From Arion vulgaris (lineage: Eukaryota; Mollusca; Gastropoda; Stylommatophora; Arionidae): a DNA stretch of 64,000 bases. Of this stretch, positions 10,190 through 22,050 are shown piece after piece; positions within the stretch are counted from its first letter, which is position 1; the number at the start of each line of letters is the position of its first letter. The notes under the pieces are model-generated. The model saw only the letters and a list, made by a program, of their open reading frames with translations, ran no database searches and had not been told where the DNA came from. The DNA is taken from assembly GCA_020796225.1 (NCBI GenBank), contig CM036756.1, positions 55,954,616-56,018,615 of the forward strand, in the 5' to 3' direction. Both the position numbers and the translations under genes were made by a program.

Positions 10190-10275
10190 AGCACATGTGA
10201 AATCAATTTTCAATATCAGAAAGAGATAATCCTCATTCTTCGGTCATGTCATGAGAAAAGGAGGTTTATAGCATA
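10190..10275 (+). mobile_element. LINE fragment
   Basis: A short stretch with 'tcggtcatgtcatgagaaaagg' split over two blocks encodes an 'FGHVMRK'-like piece, the C-terminal 'W-x-GHVxR' region of LINEs. It resembles the minus-strand LINE at 45456-46310. Confidence 0.45.
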
Positions 10276-10515
10276 TTATGAAATGAAAATAGTGGCATAT
10301 CCTTTATAGGACGTCCCATCAACCACAGTAAATGATTCGTTAATTTTCTGGGCACCACGTATACGTTCAGTAGTTTGCTATTGCTTTCTGAAACGTGAGA
10401 TATATTTTTACCGATCATAAAAACCGACGCAAACAAATTTGCTTCCAAACTGCCCGCCGCGGTGTTTGAACCATGAACATTTGGGTTGTGGTCGAGCTCA
10501 CTACTGCTCAAGACA
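10275..10515 (-). repeat. SINE family B, full-length
   Basis: It has the same block order as 9578-9838. The B box is seen as 'tgtttgaaccatg' and the core as 'caccacgtatacgttcagta'. Confidence 0.8.
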
Positions 10516-10539
10516 ATGAATGACAGAGGAAACATGCAA

Positions 10540-11095
10540 AATAAGAATTAACTCCTTACGGATAATCCTTCCTTGAAACATGTTTAATTGTCCATTGTGG
10601 ACACGTCGCCATGAAAGATGGGAAAGCGTCTCTGAATATTCATCCATTCTTCCAATCTTAGAGACCCCGTTTATAACGATCCTGCTGGTAGCCGGAAAAT
10701 CTGTAGGGGTCACTGGGACACGCGTGCTCTGCAACAGCACCAAGGATATATCTCATAGATTACAGTTTGAGCTGTCCTGGAAAAACGATTCGTTGAATGT
10801 TTGCTTGAAAGAAGTAACCGTCTGTACGGCTCGGAAAATGACTGTCTATTAGATGTATCTGTGTGGTAATGCAGATTATAAACAAGTGATGTCTTTGTTG
10901 GAGAGTAGACATTGACTTCGCGCTTGTTTGTTTACGCTGGCTGACCTTGATGCCCTCTGCGTGGGACGTGAGAGAACTTTCTATAAGCTATGACGCCTTT
11001 CATTAACTGTTACGCGCGCGCACACACGCATGCACACTATTTAGTCTAAATCAGGTGTTTTTTAAAATTACATATTTTCCATTTGCGTGCTAAGA
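10540..11095. other. No feature recognised
   Basis: It holds a plus-strand open frame (10580-10852) without recognisable motifs and a short (CG/CA)n run near 11010-11035. There is nothing to support a gene. Confidence 0.5.
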
Positions 11096-11099
11096 GTTA

Positions 11100-12135
11100 A
11101 AAGGTGTAGTTCTTCTTCACATTTCAACTCCCAACGGAGCACAGGGTTCAAAAACTTCTTTCCACTCTTCCTCTCTCTTGCTTTCCATGTTTTACCTATC
11201 CTTTTAATTTCAGCCCACAGCTTTCTTCTCAGGTCTGTCTAGGCCATCCCCTACTCCTTTTCCTTGCGGTTCCACAACAATGCCTGTTTTGCAATGCTTC
11301 CGTTCGGTCTTCTCAATGTATGTCCTATCCATCGTCAGCGTCTCTTCCTGAGCTCTTTCTCCACTGGTATCTCTGTTCTTTCTCTGAGTTTCTCGTTTGT
11401 AATCTTATCATATCATCTCAGTCCCTCTATTTTACGTAAACATCCATTTATGAAGGTCAGTAGTTTTCTGATGGTCTCTTTTGTTGTCCTCTATGTTTCC
11501 GAGCCATAGAACAGCACTGACTTCACATTTAATTGAAAGATTCTCAGCTTTTTGTTTGTTTTGCTCTCCTTTGACTTCCATATCTTACTCAATGCAATAA
11601 AGTTCCCCCTTGCCTGCTTGTGTTCTCTATCCTGACATCTTTGTTTGTTCCTCCTTCCGTATCTATGTTGCTACCAAGGCATGTGTATGTTTCTATATCC
11701 TGTAGAGCTGTTTCCTCTAGCATAATCTGGTTTACATTTACTGCATTTATTCTCATGACCTTGGTCTTTCCCTGTGTATTTTCAAACCTAGTTGCTGAGA
11801 CTTATTATCTAGGTATTCATTTTATCTTTAATCTGTGCGTGATTGTGGGACAGCAATGCCAGATCGTCTGCAAAATCCAGGTCCTCTAGTTGTTTCAAAA
11901 GTGTCCATTGCATTCCCAATCTTTTATCTGTTGTTGATTTCATGATCCAATCTATGGCCAGCAAAAACAGGAATGGTGATAAGAGGCATCCCTGTTTCAA
12001 CCCCGTTCTTATCTCATAGGATTCCGTCAATTGGCCATCATGTATAACTCTGCATTTCATTCCTTTATAGGTTTCCTTTATTAGGTTTGCAATCTCGGGT
12101 GGAACTCCATAGTGTTTTAATAGTTTCAACAATGG
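11100..12135 (-). mobile_element. LINE 3' half with RT palm motif
   Basis: The minus-strand frame 12132-11809 reads as reverse transcriptase. It has 'IRTGLKQGCLLSPFLF', then 'LDFADDLALLSH', the catalytic FADD (Y/FxDD) box. Downstream, frame-broken, come a 'YTxLGSNIDTEGGTNKD' block, a 'WIGHxLRxP'-like block near 11330 and a 'GxGxPRxxW'-like block. This is the usual order at the 3' end of a non-LTR retrotransposon. The endonuclease and 5' RT regions are missing and several frameshifts are present, so it is dead. Pieces at 38500-39110 and 39650-40680 belong to the same or a sister family. Confidence 0.8.
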
Positions 12136-12249
12136 CTAAAAGGCGTAGTTATTGCGTTTAAATGACAATTCTGATTTATTTTTGCTTGATGACTTGCTTT
12201 CCGTATCACAAATATCCCTCGCCATTCAGGGCGAGCCTTACTTCAAGAT

Positions 12250-12492
12250 GGGGGAAGGGGTCTTAATGGCACAGGGTTTAAGTCGTTTGAATGTTCCTGT
12301 CGTGCTGAATGTTGGTTGTTCGAATCCGGACCGAGACACATGTGGAATTTCTTCATGCGATTACTATGATTGTTGCCGAAGCTACGTAGTTCATGTGCAA
12401 CACTCTCGGCAGATGGCATGCCAGGCACGCAGTATATGGGAAACCCGGTGCAATAAAGTCAATTCTTTGTCTTTGAACCCTTTTTTGACTTC
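12250..12492 (+). repeat. SINE family D
   Basis: The B box is 'tgttcgaatccggaccgag'. The body 'attgttgccgaagctacgtag', seen here as shorter shared blocks, then 'caacactctcggcag' and 'aaacccggtgcaataaagtc' identify the family. The 155-codon frame reading through it is chance. Confidence 0.75.
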
Positions 12493-12837
12493 AATAGATA
12501 AAACATGTTTGACTATTATATCATATTTCGTGTCAGTGAATATGAATAAATATCTCACTTATGCAGCAAATAGAAGTATGGGAACATGTTTAGCATATTC
12601 TTTTCATAGCTTACGATAGATCTTTAAAAACTGTTTTCACTTTCAAACCATTATTCAGTGGTAGAATTGGATATACACAAGTTGAGCGTAGGAGTAATGT
12701 TGCTTTGAATGTATTGTCTATGGCGTTGATTTATATAGGCAAAGAATATATCTGTCAGTTGAACAAGTTGGGGGTGATGTAGCATTTATTTATGGATATA
12801 ATACCATAAGAAAGCTTTAAAGGTGAAGGGTTGTCCA

Positions 12838-13078
12838 TAAGGGTTGCCTCTGTGTCAGCAAAGTTCGTTTCAGGGTTTTCCTTGGGCGTCCTATCTTTCT
12901 TGAACTATATGCCTCCCACTTCAATGCCTGCTTTGGTATTCTTTGATCATTTCTTCTTAAGGTGTGTTCAACATATCTCCATGTTATAACATTTGTTACT
13001 AGACATTTGTTTAGCAGACATTTATCTGATTTCATCAATTGTCCTGAATCCATCCCATTTTATGTTCCTTATTTTCAC
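12838..13078 (-). mobile_element. LINE C-terminal fragment
   Basis: Minus-strand translation gives 'HTLRRNDQRIPKQALKWE', then 'RKIGRPRKTLKRTLL'. It is the same family as 53190-53485, which has the matching 'HTLRRNDQRISKHVLKWD'. The RT domain is absent. Confidence 0.75.
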
Positions 13079-13084
13079 AGACAT

Positions 13085-15310
13085 CTATTTACAAATGCAT
13101 TCAACTTACTTTTTGGTGTATATTCTTAGAAATTTATCAACTCTCGCTGGCATATGTTAGGATTGATAGAACGTTGGAATTGAAAATTCTTTAGTCTATA
13201 ACTGTATAACTTGCAGTTCCATATTTTATATAGACTTTTAAAAGCTAATGTTGCTTTGACAATTTGTAGCATAATTTCTTTTTTAACGTTTCCAGTGCAA
13301 TCAAAATTGCTACACAAATAGTTTAACTGCTCATTTACAAGAATAACTTAATTTAAAGTAATAGAGAAGAAGGTGATCAGAACCTTTTTCATTGCAATGA
13401 ACAACACCACCACCTCCACAAATTATAAACCACGCTAACAGTTAGACCAGTTACATATCAGACAGTTTTCTTACCGTCTGCACTACTTTCAACCAATCAA
13501 TGTTTACTGAATGAAACGTAGAATCAACCCTGGTGTGACCCCCTGACCTCATTATATTTACACTGCTGGTGGCAAATGCTGGTTTTTCCATCACGTTTCA
13601 GAGCTAATGATGCACTAGCATTAATCGTTGCTTACCGCAATGATTACTTTGAAATAGCCAATACGTTCATTTCATTGTTCCCAAATGCTGCATTTTAAGG
13701 CTTGTCACTGCACTTCTTCATCATCTGTTGTTCAGTCATCTATAAGAATAAGTTGAATTACATTGTATGTCTGTTGACATTAATTGAAGATATCTGGACA
13801 TCCTACGGACTTGAAATTTGACAAGAAGTTAGCTTTCATAGATGTGAAGAAGTAAAAAACTATAAAACTGGACTATTGGTTCGTCTCTATATCTAAATTC
13901 CAACTTAACGAAATGATCATGAAAAGTTAAAAACCGAAAAGTTGTATCCATGTTTTAACTTGCCGGTCAAATGTTAAAGCGATGATAACGACTATTATTA
14001 TAACGTATTTTAACACATTTGCTAAGAGGTTCGTGTGGCCTAATTGATAAGTGCGCAGTCTACCATGCGGTAGACCCGCGTTCGATTCACGGTAAGGCCA
14101 ATAATTTTATAATTTTTTTTAAAAATACATCTGGTCACTATTCGATAAGTTTATAATCTGAATACATTCAATTTGCCAATTGTTATTGTAACCGATTTTG
14201 AGGGAACGGGACATGTTTCTTTAATATGCTCAGCCTTGCATTGTTTGGGACTTACAATTTTCGGAAATGATACAATTTCGTAGATCTATAAAAACTAATG
14301 AAGTTAGAGATATGCAGTTGTAGAATGATAAGAAAAGAAAGGAAGGTCAGAAACATGGAGACAGAAATATTAGTTATTAGGCTTGACTACAAGCGTCGGA
14401 GGAGTGTAAAGACGATTGATGAGGAAGCTAAAGACTTTACAATACTGCTGCTACATTACACTAAAGTAAAGAAAAGTAGAAATAGTAGCAACACAACGTT
14501 TCCAACAAACAAAAAGTACCAAGAAAACCGTCAGTGAATGAAGTCTATGAATGGAATCTAGAGTGTGCGCTCTTTAAACAAAAATTTCTCTCATCTGCTA
14601 TCGCATCTTACTGATCTCCAGATGTTCAAAATTTGTGCAGAAATTGATGTCTCTGTCCAGCTTTCCATCCATCATGAACACTCCACCATCGTTGCAAATT
14701 GATGCTTTCTGCTTGTGAAGTCTCTCAAACTGTCCAAGTATCCTCCAACTTTCAGTCGAATGAGTTTATCAGACATATAAGAATTAACACAGCTGTCTAT
14801 GTATGTTGTTGCCTTTTTCTTTCAAAACAAATTATTTGTTTTTGTTTTGTAAATCATTCTGGAAGCAGGCCCATCCAGACATTTTTTTTTGTCCAAGAAC
14901 TTAATTGGCCGTCTCCAGTTTTGCGAAATCCTTTTCATTATACTCAAGTGTCAAACACCTGGATTCCACAACTCCCAGGTCTTTAGTCTTAAAGTTAGCT
15001 TATTCAGTTTGTCAATGATGAAGACAGCGTGGGATCCTCTGTGACCCGTTTTTGACCCAGCTCCTAATTTGTGAATGGCGTGCGAGCAGATTTATCCGGC
15101 AAGGAATCGTGTGCCTGGGTTTAAAAAATAAATTTAAAAACAAAGAAATTGAAGAAAAATGGGCCACAACCACGCACGTTCTGTCTGTTAATGACGTCTT
15201 CTAAACAGTTCCATTTTAAATAATGGGGTAGGTAGCCTTAATACGTCTGGTTTACTTATTATTCTGTGCTAGGCTGTAAGAAAGTTAAAAAGGAAGGGGT
15301 GTGTGGAGGT
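13085..15310. other. Long stretch with little recognisable content
   Basis: Apart from a tRNA-like sequence (14029-14099) I see no exon, satellite or known repeat copy. A plus-strand frame at 14298-14537 is lysine/arginine rich but matches nothing I know. It may be intron or intergenic DNA. Confidence 0.5.
14029..14099 (+). tRNA. tRNA-like sequence, probably a pseudogene
   Basis: The D-arm region 'tggcctaattgataa' recalls arginine tRNAs. A stem GTCTA/TAGAC sits where the anticodon arm should be, and the T arm has a 7-base loop TTCGATT with one stem mismatch. A poly-T run, a possible Pol III terminator, follows within 20 bases. The expected acceptor halves (GTTCGTG and TAAGGCC) do not pair and the anticodon loop is not 7 bases. 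I therefore favour a decayed tRNA or SINE head over a working gene. Confidence 0.4.
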
Positions 15311-15319
15311 TTGTTGTTG

Positions 15320-15965
15320 TTGTTAAGGTGATGTGGGGAAACCTACAGATTTGAGGTGGTCAGAACGGATCAGACTTGGATGAAACTGTGGGGATGTTGC
15401 AGTAATAATAAATAATAATAATAGCCGTCTATAGCACGAGATGATGACAACAGCCTCAGACGTGTGCTGCTGCACCTCTCTGGAGTGTGCGGAGGTGACT
15501 GTAGAATCCAATCCTAGAACACAATCCCCTACCACAGGTGATGCATACATGATCAAGGTTAGACGTGTGGGTGTTGTGTGTTCTGTCTTTTCGCACAACT
15601 CGTTTTCTCTGTGCCTCAGCGGCACGACGATTATCAGCAATGCGAGTTCCGTTTGTGTTGTTACAGCGTCACATTTGGCGATCTTGCGCAAGGGATTCCT
15701 AGCACGGGGTGTCTATATCGAAGCATTTCAGAGACACTTTAAGAGTGTCTTTAAAGTGTTTTTCTGTCCACCAGCTGAACGTCTGCCCCCCGTAAGCTCG
15801 CCATACATCAACTGTTTTGGGATGCGTTTATCAGGCATCCAAACAACGTGACCGGCCCATCTCACTTCGGCCTTGTGCAGTAGTGTGTTGACGCTTTGGA
15901 TCGTTGCTCTTATGAGAACTTCGGCATCTGAAATTTTGTCCTGCCAGTTTGTCACCAGCAGGGAT
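15320..15965 (-). mobile_element. LINE C-terminus and 3' region
   Basis: The minus-strand frame 15955-15728 encodes 'WQDKISDAEVLIRA', then 'RWAGHVVWMPDKRIPKQ', 'MYGELTGGRRSAGGQK' and 'TLKTLLKCL'. This is the C-terminal block of a common animal endonuclease-reverse transcriptase LINE. The stretch down to 15320 would be the remaining C-terminus and 3' region with stops. No RT domain remains. Confidence 0.8.
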
Positions 15966-16050
15966 ACTAAGCAAATGGGCGTTGTTGTTAATGAAACTTC
16001 TACACCTTGTGTAGTTTCACTTTCATTTATTTAACAAAGGGATTTCTATA

Positions 16051-16759
16051 AAGGGTTGCCAATTTGGCCTCTTAAAGACCAGATTCGAGACATTTGGCCT
16101 TTTTTGAAAGTGGTTGACTTCAAAAATGGTGTTTGGCCTTTTTTTTATCTTAAAATGTATATAATTCTTAAGAGCAAATTGGGTAAATATGCTTAATGTA
16201 GGGTTTTTATTTTTGTTGGTTGGTATTGATAAAAAATATGCTTAGTTAGAATAATACAGAAAATTAATTTGTGTTGATTGGAAAGGAAAAGTTCAATTTA
16301 AGAAAGATGGAATTTTAACCGACAGTGAAACGCTTTGAATTGGTGTTCTTCAATACAAGTCATTTAAAGAGCTTACCACCTTTGTTCTGACTTGTTTATT
16401 AACTCCAGCTAGTAATGCTATTATTGAGAGGGTGTTCTCTCTTGTATCATCAGTCAAAACAACAGCTAGAAATAGAACACAGCTGCAGCTTCTTGAGACG
16501 ATAGTGAGAATAAGAACAGAACTGCTCTTATCTAACAAATGTTGCAAGGACTTTACTGCATCCCCTAATATGGTAAAGAAATTATCTACTGATAAAGTGT
16601 ATAGTGCTGATTTGGGTGGTGAGGATAGTGATGGCCTTGATTTGGAGCTCTTCTTATGTTGTGAATATGAAATAGCACTGTTTTTCCTTCTGGATTTTCT
16701 TGGCCTTTTCCGGCCTATGTTTGGCCGTTTTTTAAATCAATTTTTAGTTGGCAACCCTG
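16051..16759 (+). mobile_element. hAT transposon remnant (internally deleted)
   Basis: The ends are inverted repeats: AAGGGTTGCCAA at the left against TTGGCAACCCTG at the right, with the left first base changed from the usual C. Flanking 8-mers, tttctata and tctcttta, match at 6 of 8 sites, as expected for a decayed 8-bp hAT target duplication. 'TTTGGCC' blocks recur inside both ends. At 709 bp it is far shorter than an autonomous hAT; only the transposase C-terminus (16405-16625) remains. Confidence 0.75.
16405..16625 (+). pseudogene. hAT transposase C-terminal dimerisation region
   Basis: Translation reads 'LTPASNAIIERVFSLVSSVK', then 'TTARNRTQLQLLETIVRIRT'. The hAT C-terminal dimerisation domain has this type of signature: 'P.SNA..ERxFS', a hydrophobic step, an RN pair, then 'LL..iv.IR'. 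No upstream BED finger or DDE catalytic residues remain between the inverted repeats, so the fragment cannot be active alone. The open frame continues past it to 16947 beyond the element, by chance. Whether the fragment is expressed cannot be judged. Confidence 0.7.
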
Positions 16760-17238
16760 TCTCTTTAGCAAACTGGATTTCCTGGACTGCACTGCTCGAA
16801 GTGCTGATTCTGCATCTGTCAACGAGCACCGCTATGGACAGTGCTGCTGCTCTAGACTTTACCTACAAGTCTATATGTCTTTTAAATCAAACTTTTGCTT
16901 ACTTTACACAAAACTTCCTAGTCTGTTGTATCCTGTTCATAGTCTGAAAATAATGACTTGTTCCTTGTTTGACATTTCAGTGGTAGGGGTCTTATTAAAT
17001 CTTCTGTTTTCTGCGCATCTACCAACAATGTGTCTTAAATTGGGCATTGGTCATAGTTTTCTATTCCCTAACTCCTTGTGGACCAAATGCCACACTACGT
17101 GACTTTGGGTTAGACACATTTTTACCAGGAGCCACATTAAAGGGCGTTTTGTATTCTTAAAATAAATGGCTTGTAAAAACAATGCTTTTGCACTGGTCCA
17201 CTAGGAATTAAATAAGGTATGATTAAAAATATGTTTAA

Positions 17239-17371
17239 CCCTTCAGTTCGTAATATGTTTGCTAAGAACGCATTTATTTTACGGTGTTTACTGAATTATC
17301 CAGTATACTTGCGTTGCGTCACCGTTAATAAATACAGGTAGCCAGTATATCGTCTCAGAAGAGTGAACGGG
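17239..17371. mobile_element. TTAA-flanked MITE (piggyBac-like)
   Basis: It is 133 bp between TTAA tetranucleotides (17235-17238 and 17372-17375). It starts CCCTTCAGTTC and its other end reads, reversed, CCCGTTCACTC. TTAA target sites with CCC-type ends are typical of piggyBac. A second copy is at 57181-57317. Confidence 0.6.
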
Positions 17372-17695
17372 TTAAGTGATTCACCCTCCCGCGACAAGGG
17401 GTCAGCTTTTAAATATATTTTTATGCAACATTTGCTTAGGATTCATTGCAACGCTGTTTCTTTGATGTTGGTTCTGAGAAGTAGTAAAGAGAAAGTTAGC
17501 TCATTCATGTGACTGTTTTGTGGATCTTTAAGCGTACAGAATACACAACATAAATAGGCGATATGGATTATCTGCGGTTGCGTGTATCACTGCGATTTAC
17601 GGGCATTTCTGATTTATACGATATATTTATGTTTGTGGTTTTAGCAGAGCGTGTACGCAAGGCGCACGCTCACACACATATGATACATATATACA

Positions 17696-17697
<2 letters not shown>

Positions 17698-17771
<74 letters not shown>
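17698..17771. repeat. (TA)n microsatellite
   Basis: About 37 TA dinucleotides without interruption. Confidence 0.95.
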
Positions 17772-17775
<4 letters not shown>

Positions 17776-18103
17776 ATTTTGATTATATAAATTTGACGTT
17801 TGTTATTCAGTTAGTTTCAAGATTGAATGTAGTGCACGTTGGGCATTTTATTGATTGATCATGTTTCCGAACACGATTTTCATCAGCAGTGATTTGTCTA
17901 ATTCTCAGATCAGTATTCAGAACCTACTTCCAGTTGAACTTTTTCTGGCAAATTATTCAGAGATTGTTGTATTGGTTTTTTATATTTGGCGTCAAATATT
18001 GCCAATCTCTGAAATATTGTCTCTTCTATAAACTTCACTGGTTTTTTTTTTTTTACAGTACACGCAGAGGTACGTGTAGTTGTCTTTCCAGTATTGTTTT
18101 ACT

Positions 18104-18245
18104 ATGTTGTTTTTGTTTGTTTGTTTTGTTTGTTTGCGAACGTACTTCTCGACCATTTCCATCATTTTTATTGTGATATGTAAACAGTCTTTGGCAAGAA
18201 CGGTTAGAACGTTGCGCCCCCGTTAGTCCCCTACTAGTGTAGGAC
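18104..18245 (-). repeat. SINE family C with (CAAA)n tail
   Basis: On the minus strand it runs from 'ctacactagtaggggac' through 'gcgcaacgtt' and 'atatcacaat' to an AAAC-rich tail. Related copies are at 25094-25250, 34118-34206, 51188-51290 and 61410-61555. Tails differ between copies (CAAA, GAA, AAAT). Confidence 0.7.
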
Positions 18246-18259
18246 AGGTAGGACTAGTG

Positions 18260-18430
18260 CCAGTTGTTTGCCTACAAGTAGACCAGCACATCCGATTTCT
18301 GCGATGCTTTTTTGTTTACCATTGTAGCTTCCCTAGACCCCTATCTCAGTCACCCTTACGACATGTCTTGTAGGTAGCAGTGTTACTATTATTTGCTCCC
18401 TTGCAAGCCTAGGCAACACACGGACAAGTA
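18260..18430 (-). repeat. SINE family A, partial
   Basis: It begins at 'ctacaagtagaccagcacat' and reaches the family's outer end 'gcaacacacgga'. The (GAA)n half is replaced by SINE C. The giant satellite starts within ~20 bases of its end. Confidence 0.75.
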
Positions 18431-20190
18431 CATATGAATCATTTCCATATATGTGGAGTATATGTGGGAGTATATGTGAGTATTGGTATGATATTGGAAG
18501 TATATGTGGATATGTGGAAGTATTGTGGAAGATATGTGGAGTATAGTGAAAGTATATGTGGGTATGTGAAGTATATGTGGGAGTATATGTGGAAGTATAT
18601 GTGGAGTATATGTGGGAGTATATGTGGAGAGTATATGTGGAAGTATATGTGGGAGTATATGTGAAGATATGTGAGTATGTGGAAGTATATGTGGGAGTAT
18701 ATGTGGAGTATATGTGGAGTATATGTGGAAGTATATGTGGAAGTATATGTGGAGTATATGTGGAGTATATGTGGGAGTATATGTGGAGTATATGTGGGAG
18801 TATATGCAAGTATATGGGAGTATATGTGGGAGTATATGTGGAGTATATGTGGAGTATATGTGGGAGTATATGTGGAGGTATATGTGGGAGTATGTGGGAG
18901 TATATGTGGGAGTATATGTGGGAGTATATGTGGAGTATATGTGGGAGTATATGTGGAGTATATGTGGAGTATATGTGGAGGTATATGTGGAGTATATGTG
19001 GAGGTATATGTGGGAGTATATGTGGGAGTATATGTGGGAGTATATGTGGGAGTATATGTGGAGGTATATGTGGAGTATATGTGGGAGTATATGTGGAGTA
19101 TATGTGCAAGTATATGTGGAGTATATGTGGAAGTATATGTGGGAGTATATGTGGGAGTATATGTGCAAGTATATGTGGAGATATGTGGGAGATATATGTG
19201 GGAGTATATGTGGGAGTATATGTGGAGGTATATGTGGAGTATATGTGGAGTATATGTGGAGGTATATGTGGGAGTATATGTGGGAGTATATGTGGAGTAT
19301 ATGTGGAAGTATATGTGGGAGTATATGGGAGTATATGTGGAGGTATATGTGGAGGTATATGTGGAAGTATATGTGGAGGTATATGGAGGTATATGTGGAG
19401 TATATGTGGGAGTATATGTGGGAGTATATGTGGAGTATATGTGGAGTATATGTGGAAGTATATGTGGAAGTATATGTGGAAGTATATGGAGGTATATGTG
19501 GGAGTATATGTGGGAGTATATGTGGAAGTATATGTGGAAGTATATGTGGAGGTATATGTGGAAGTATATGTGGGAGTATATGTGGGAGTATATGTGGAGG
19601 TATATGTGGAAGTATATGTGGGAGTATATGTGGGAGTATATGTGGGAGGTATATGTGGAGGTATATGTGGAAGTATATGTGGGAGTATATGTGGAGTATA
19701 TGTGGAGTATATGTGGAAGTATATGTGGGAGTATATGTGGGAGTATATGTGGAGGTATATGTGGAGGTATATGTGGAAGTATATGTGGAGGTATGTGGGA
19801 GTATATGTGGGAGTATATGTGGGAGTATATGTGGGAGTATATGTGGGAGTATATGTGGAAGTATATGTGGAAGTATATGTGGAGGTATATGTGGAGTTTA
19901 TGGGAGTATATGTGGAAGTATATGTGGAACTATATGTGGAAGTATATGTGGAGGTATATGTGGAGGTATATGTGAAGTATATGTGGGAGTATATGTGGAA
20001 GTATATGTGGAAGTATATGTGGAAGTATATGTGGGAGTATATGTGGAAGTATATGTGGAGGTATATGTGGAGGTATATGTGGAGTATATGTGGAAGTATA
20101 TGTGGAAGTATATGTGGAAGTATATGTGGAAGTATATGTGGAGGTATATGTGGGGGTATGTGGGAGTATATGTGGAGGTATATGTGGGAG

Positions 20191-20873
20191 TCAAAAATTG
20201 TTGACCTTACCAGCAGTCCAGAAAATATTCAACTAAAAACTACACTCTTGAAAAAGTCACAAGTTTTACATACCTAGGGAGTATGATGTCATCTACAGGG
20301 GATACAGCGCCAGAAATTCCACACAGAATCGCACTGGCATCAAGTGCTTTTAACATATTGTCAAATATATGGAAGTCCAATTCACTCAGCAAGCACTTAA
20401 AATTAAAGATCTTTAACTCTTGTGTGATTCCAGTATTAACTTATGGATGCGAGAGTTGGAAAGCAACAAAAGCTCTAGAAAGAAAATTAGATAACTTTGA
20501 GAATAAATGTCTTAGAAGAATACTGAACCTCAAATGGTCAGATTTCAGACCCAATACACAAATAAGACATGAGACCAAGCAAGAAAATGTATCAAATTTT
20601 ATAAGAAAGCGCCGCTGGAACTACATCGGCCACACACTTAGAATGGATGAGAGAAGACTCCCTTACCAATCCCTCATATGGACACCAGAGGGAAAAAGAA
20701 AACGAGGAAGACCAAGAGAGACTCTGCGTAGAACCATCACCAGAGAAGGCTCAACGATGGGCCTAGTAAACATTAAAGACTTAAAACAAATAGCAACGAA
20801 CCGCGAGACATGGAGAGCTATGACCTCTGCCCTATGCGCCGCCCACAGGCCCAAGAGGAAAGACTAACTAACT
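20191..20873 (+). mobile_element. 5'-truncated LINE inside the satellite
   Basis: The plus-strand frame 20283-20867 encodes the region after the RT palm. It has 'FNSCVIPVLTYGCESWK', then 'CLRRILNLKW', 'RRWNYIGHTLRMDERRLP', 'TPEGKRKRGRPRETLRRT' and an end near 'ALCAAHRPK'. An in-frame upstream part is shifted near 20280. The element ends with a stop and 'actaactaact', a short (AACT)n tail. A 10-bp 'atgtgggagt' lies on both sides (20182-20191 and 20874-20883), which would be a target duplication, although the host repeat makes that match likely by chance. It is the best-preserved LINE C-terminus here. Confidence 0.88.
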
Positions 20874-21970
20874 ATGTGGGAGTATATGTGGAAGTATATG
20901 TGCAAGTATATGTGCAAGTATATGTGGAGGTATATGTGGAAGTATATGTGGAAGTATATGTGCAAGTATATGTGCAAGTATATGTGCAAGTATAGGTGCA
21001 AGTATAGGTGCAAGTATATGTGCAAGTATATGTGCAAGTATAGGTGCAAGTATATGTGCAAGTATAGGTGCAAGTATATGTGCAAGTATATGTGGAAGTA
21101 TAGGTGCAAGTATATGTGCAAGTATATGTGCAAGTATATGTGCAAGTATAGGTGCAAGTATATGTGCAAGTATATGTGGGAGTATATGTGGGAGTATAGG
21201 TGCAAGTATATGTGGAAGTATATGTGCAAGTATATGTGCAAGTATATGTGGAGGTATATGTGGAAGTATATGTGGAGTATATGTGGAGTATATGTGGAAG
21301 TATATGTGGAGGTATATGTGGGAGTATATGTGGAAGTATATGTGGAGGGATATGTGGGAGTATATGTGGAAGTATATGTGGAGGTATATGTGGAAGTATA
21401 TGTGAAGTATATGTGGAGGTATATGTGGAGGTATATGTGGAGGTATATGGAGGTATATGTGGGAGTATATGTGAGGTATATGTGGAGTATATGTGGTATA
21501 TGTGGAAGTATATGTGGAGGTATATGTGGAAGTAAATGTGGAGGTATATGTGAAGTATATGTGAAGTATATGTGGAGGTATATGTGGAGGTATATGGAGG
21601 TATATGTGGGAGTATATGTGGAAGTATATGTGGAGGTATATGTAGAAGTATATGTGGAAGTATATGTGGAGTATATGTGGAGGTATATGTGGAAGTATAT
21701 GTGGGAGTATATGTGGGAGTATATGTGGAGGTATATGTGGAGTATATGTGGAAGTATATGTGAAGTATATGTGGAAGTATATGTGGAAGTATATGTGGGA
21801 GTATATGTGGAAGTATATGTGGGAGTATATGTGGAAGTATATGTGGAGTATATGTGGAAGTATATGTGGAATTATATGTGGAAGTATTTGTGGAAGTATA
21901 TGTGGAAGTATATGTGGAAGTATATGTGGAAGTATATGTGGAGTATATGTGGAAGTATTTGTGGAAGTAT

Positions 21971-22050
21971 AGCTAGAGATAGGAAGACTTGGCATGAGTT
22001 GGTTGAGTGCCTATGCCCCAACCGGTAAAAGGCAAAGAGAGAGAGAGAGA
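21971..22050 (+). mobile_element. LINE tail in satellite, copy 1
   Basis: About 55 bp encodes 'ARDRKTWHELVECLCP', then a (GA)n tail runs straight back into satellite. The same LINE end, with a (TA)n tail, is at 38130-38215. It is extremely 5'-truncated. Confidence 0.75.

Noticed and set aside
12152..12619. 155-codon plus-strand frame
   Set aside because: It runs through a SINE family D copy; the B box and body explain the sequence.
14029..14099. Functional tRNA-Arg gene
   Set aside because: The acceptor halves do not pair and the anticodon loop has the wrong size, so it is listed only as tRNA-like.
15441..15851. 136-codon plus-strand frame
   Set aside because: It is antisense to a LINE 3' end on the minus strand.
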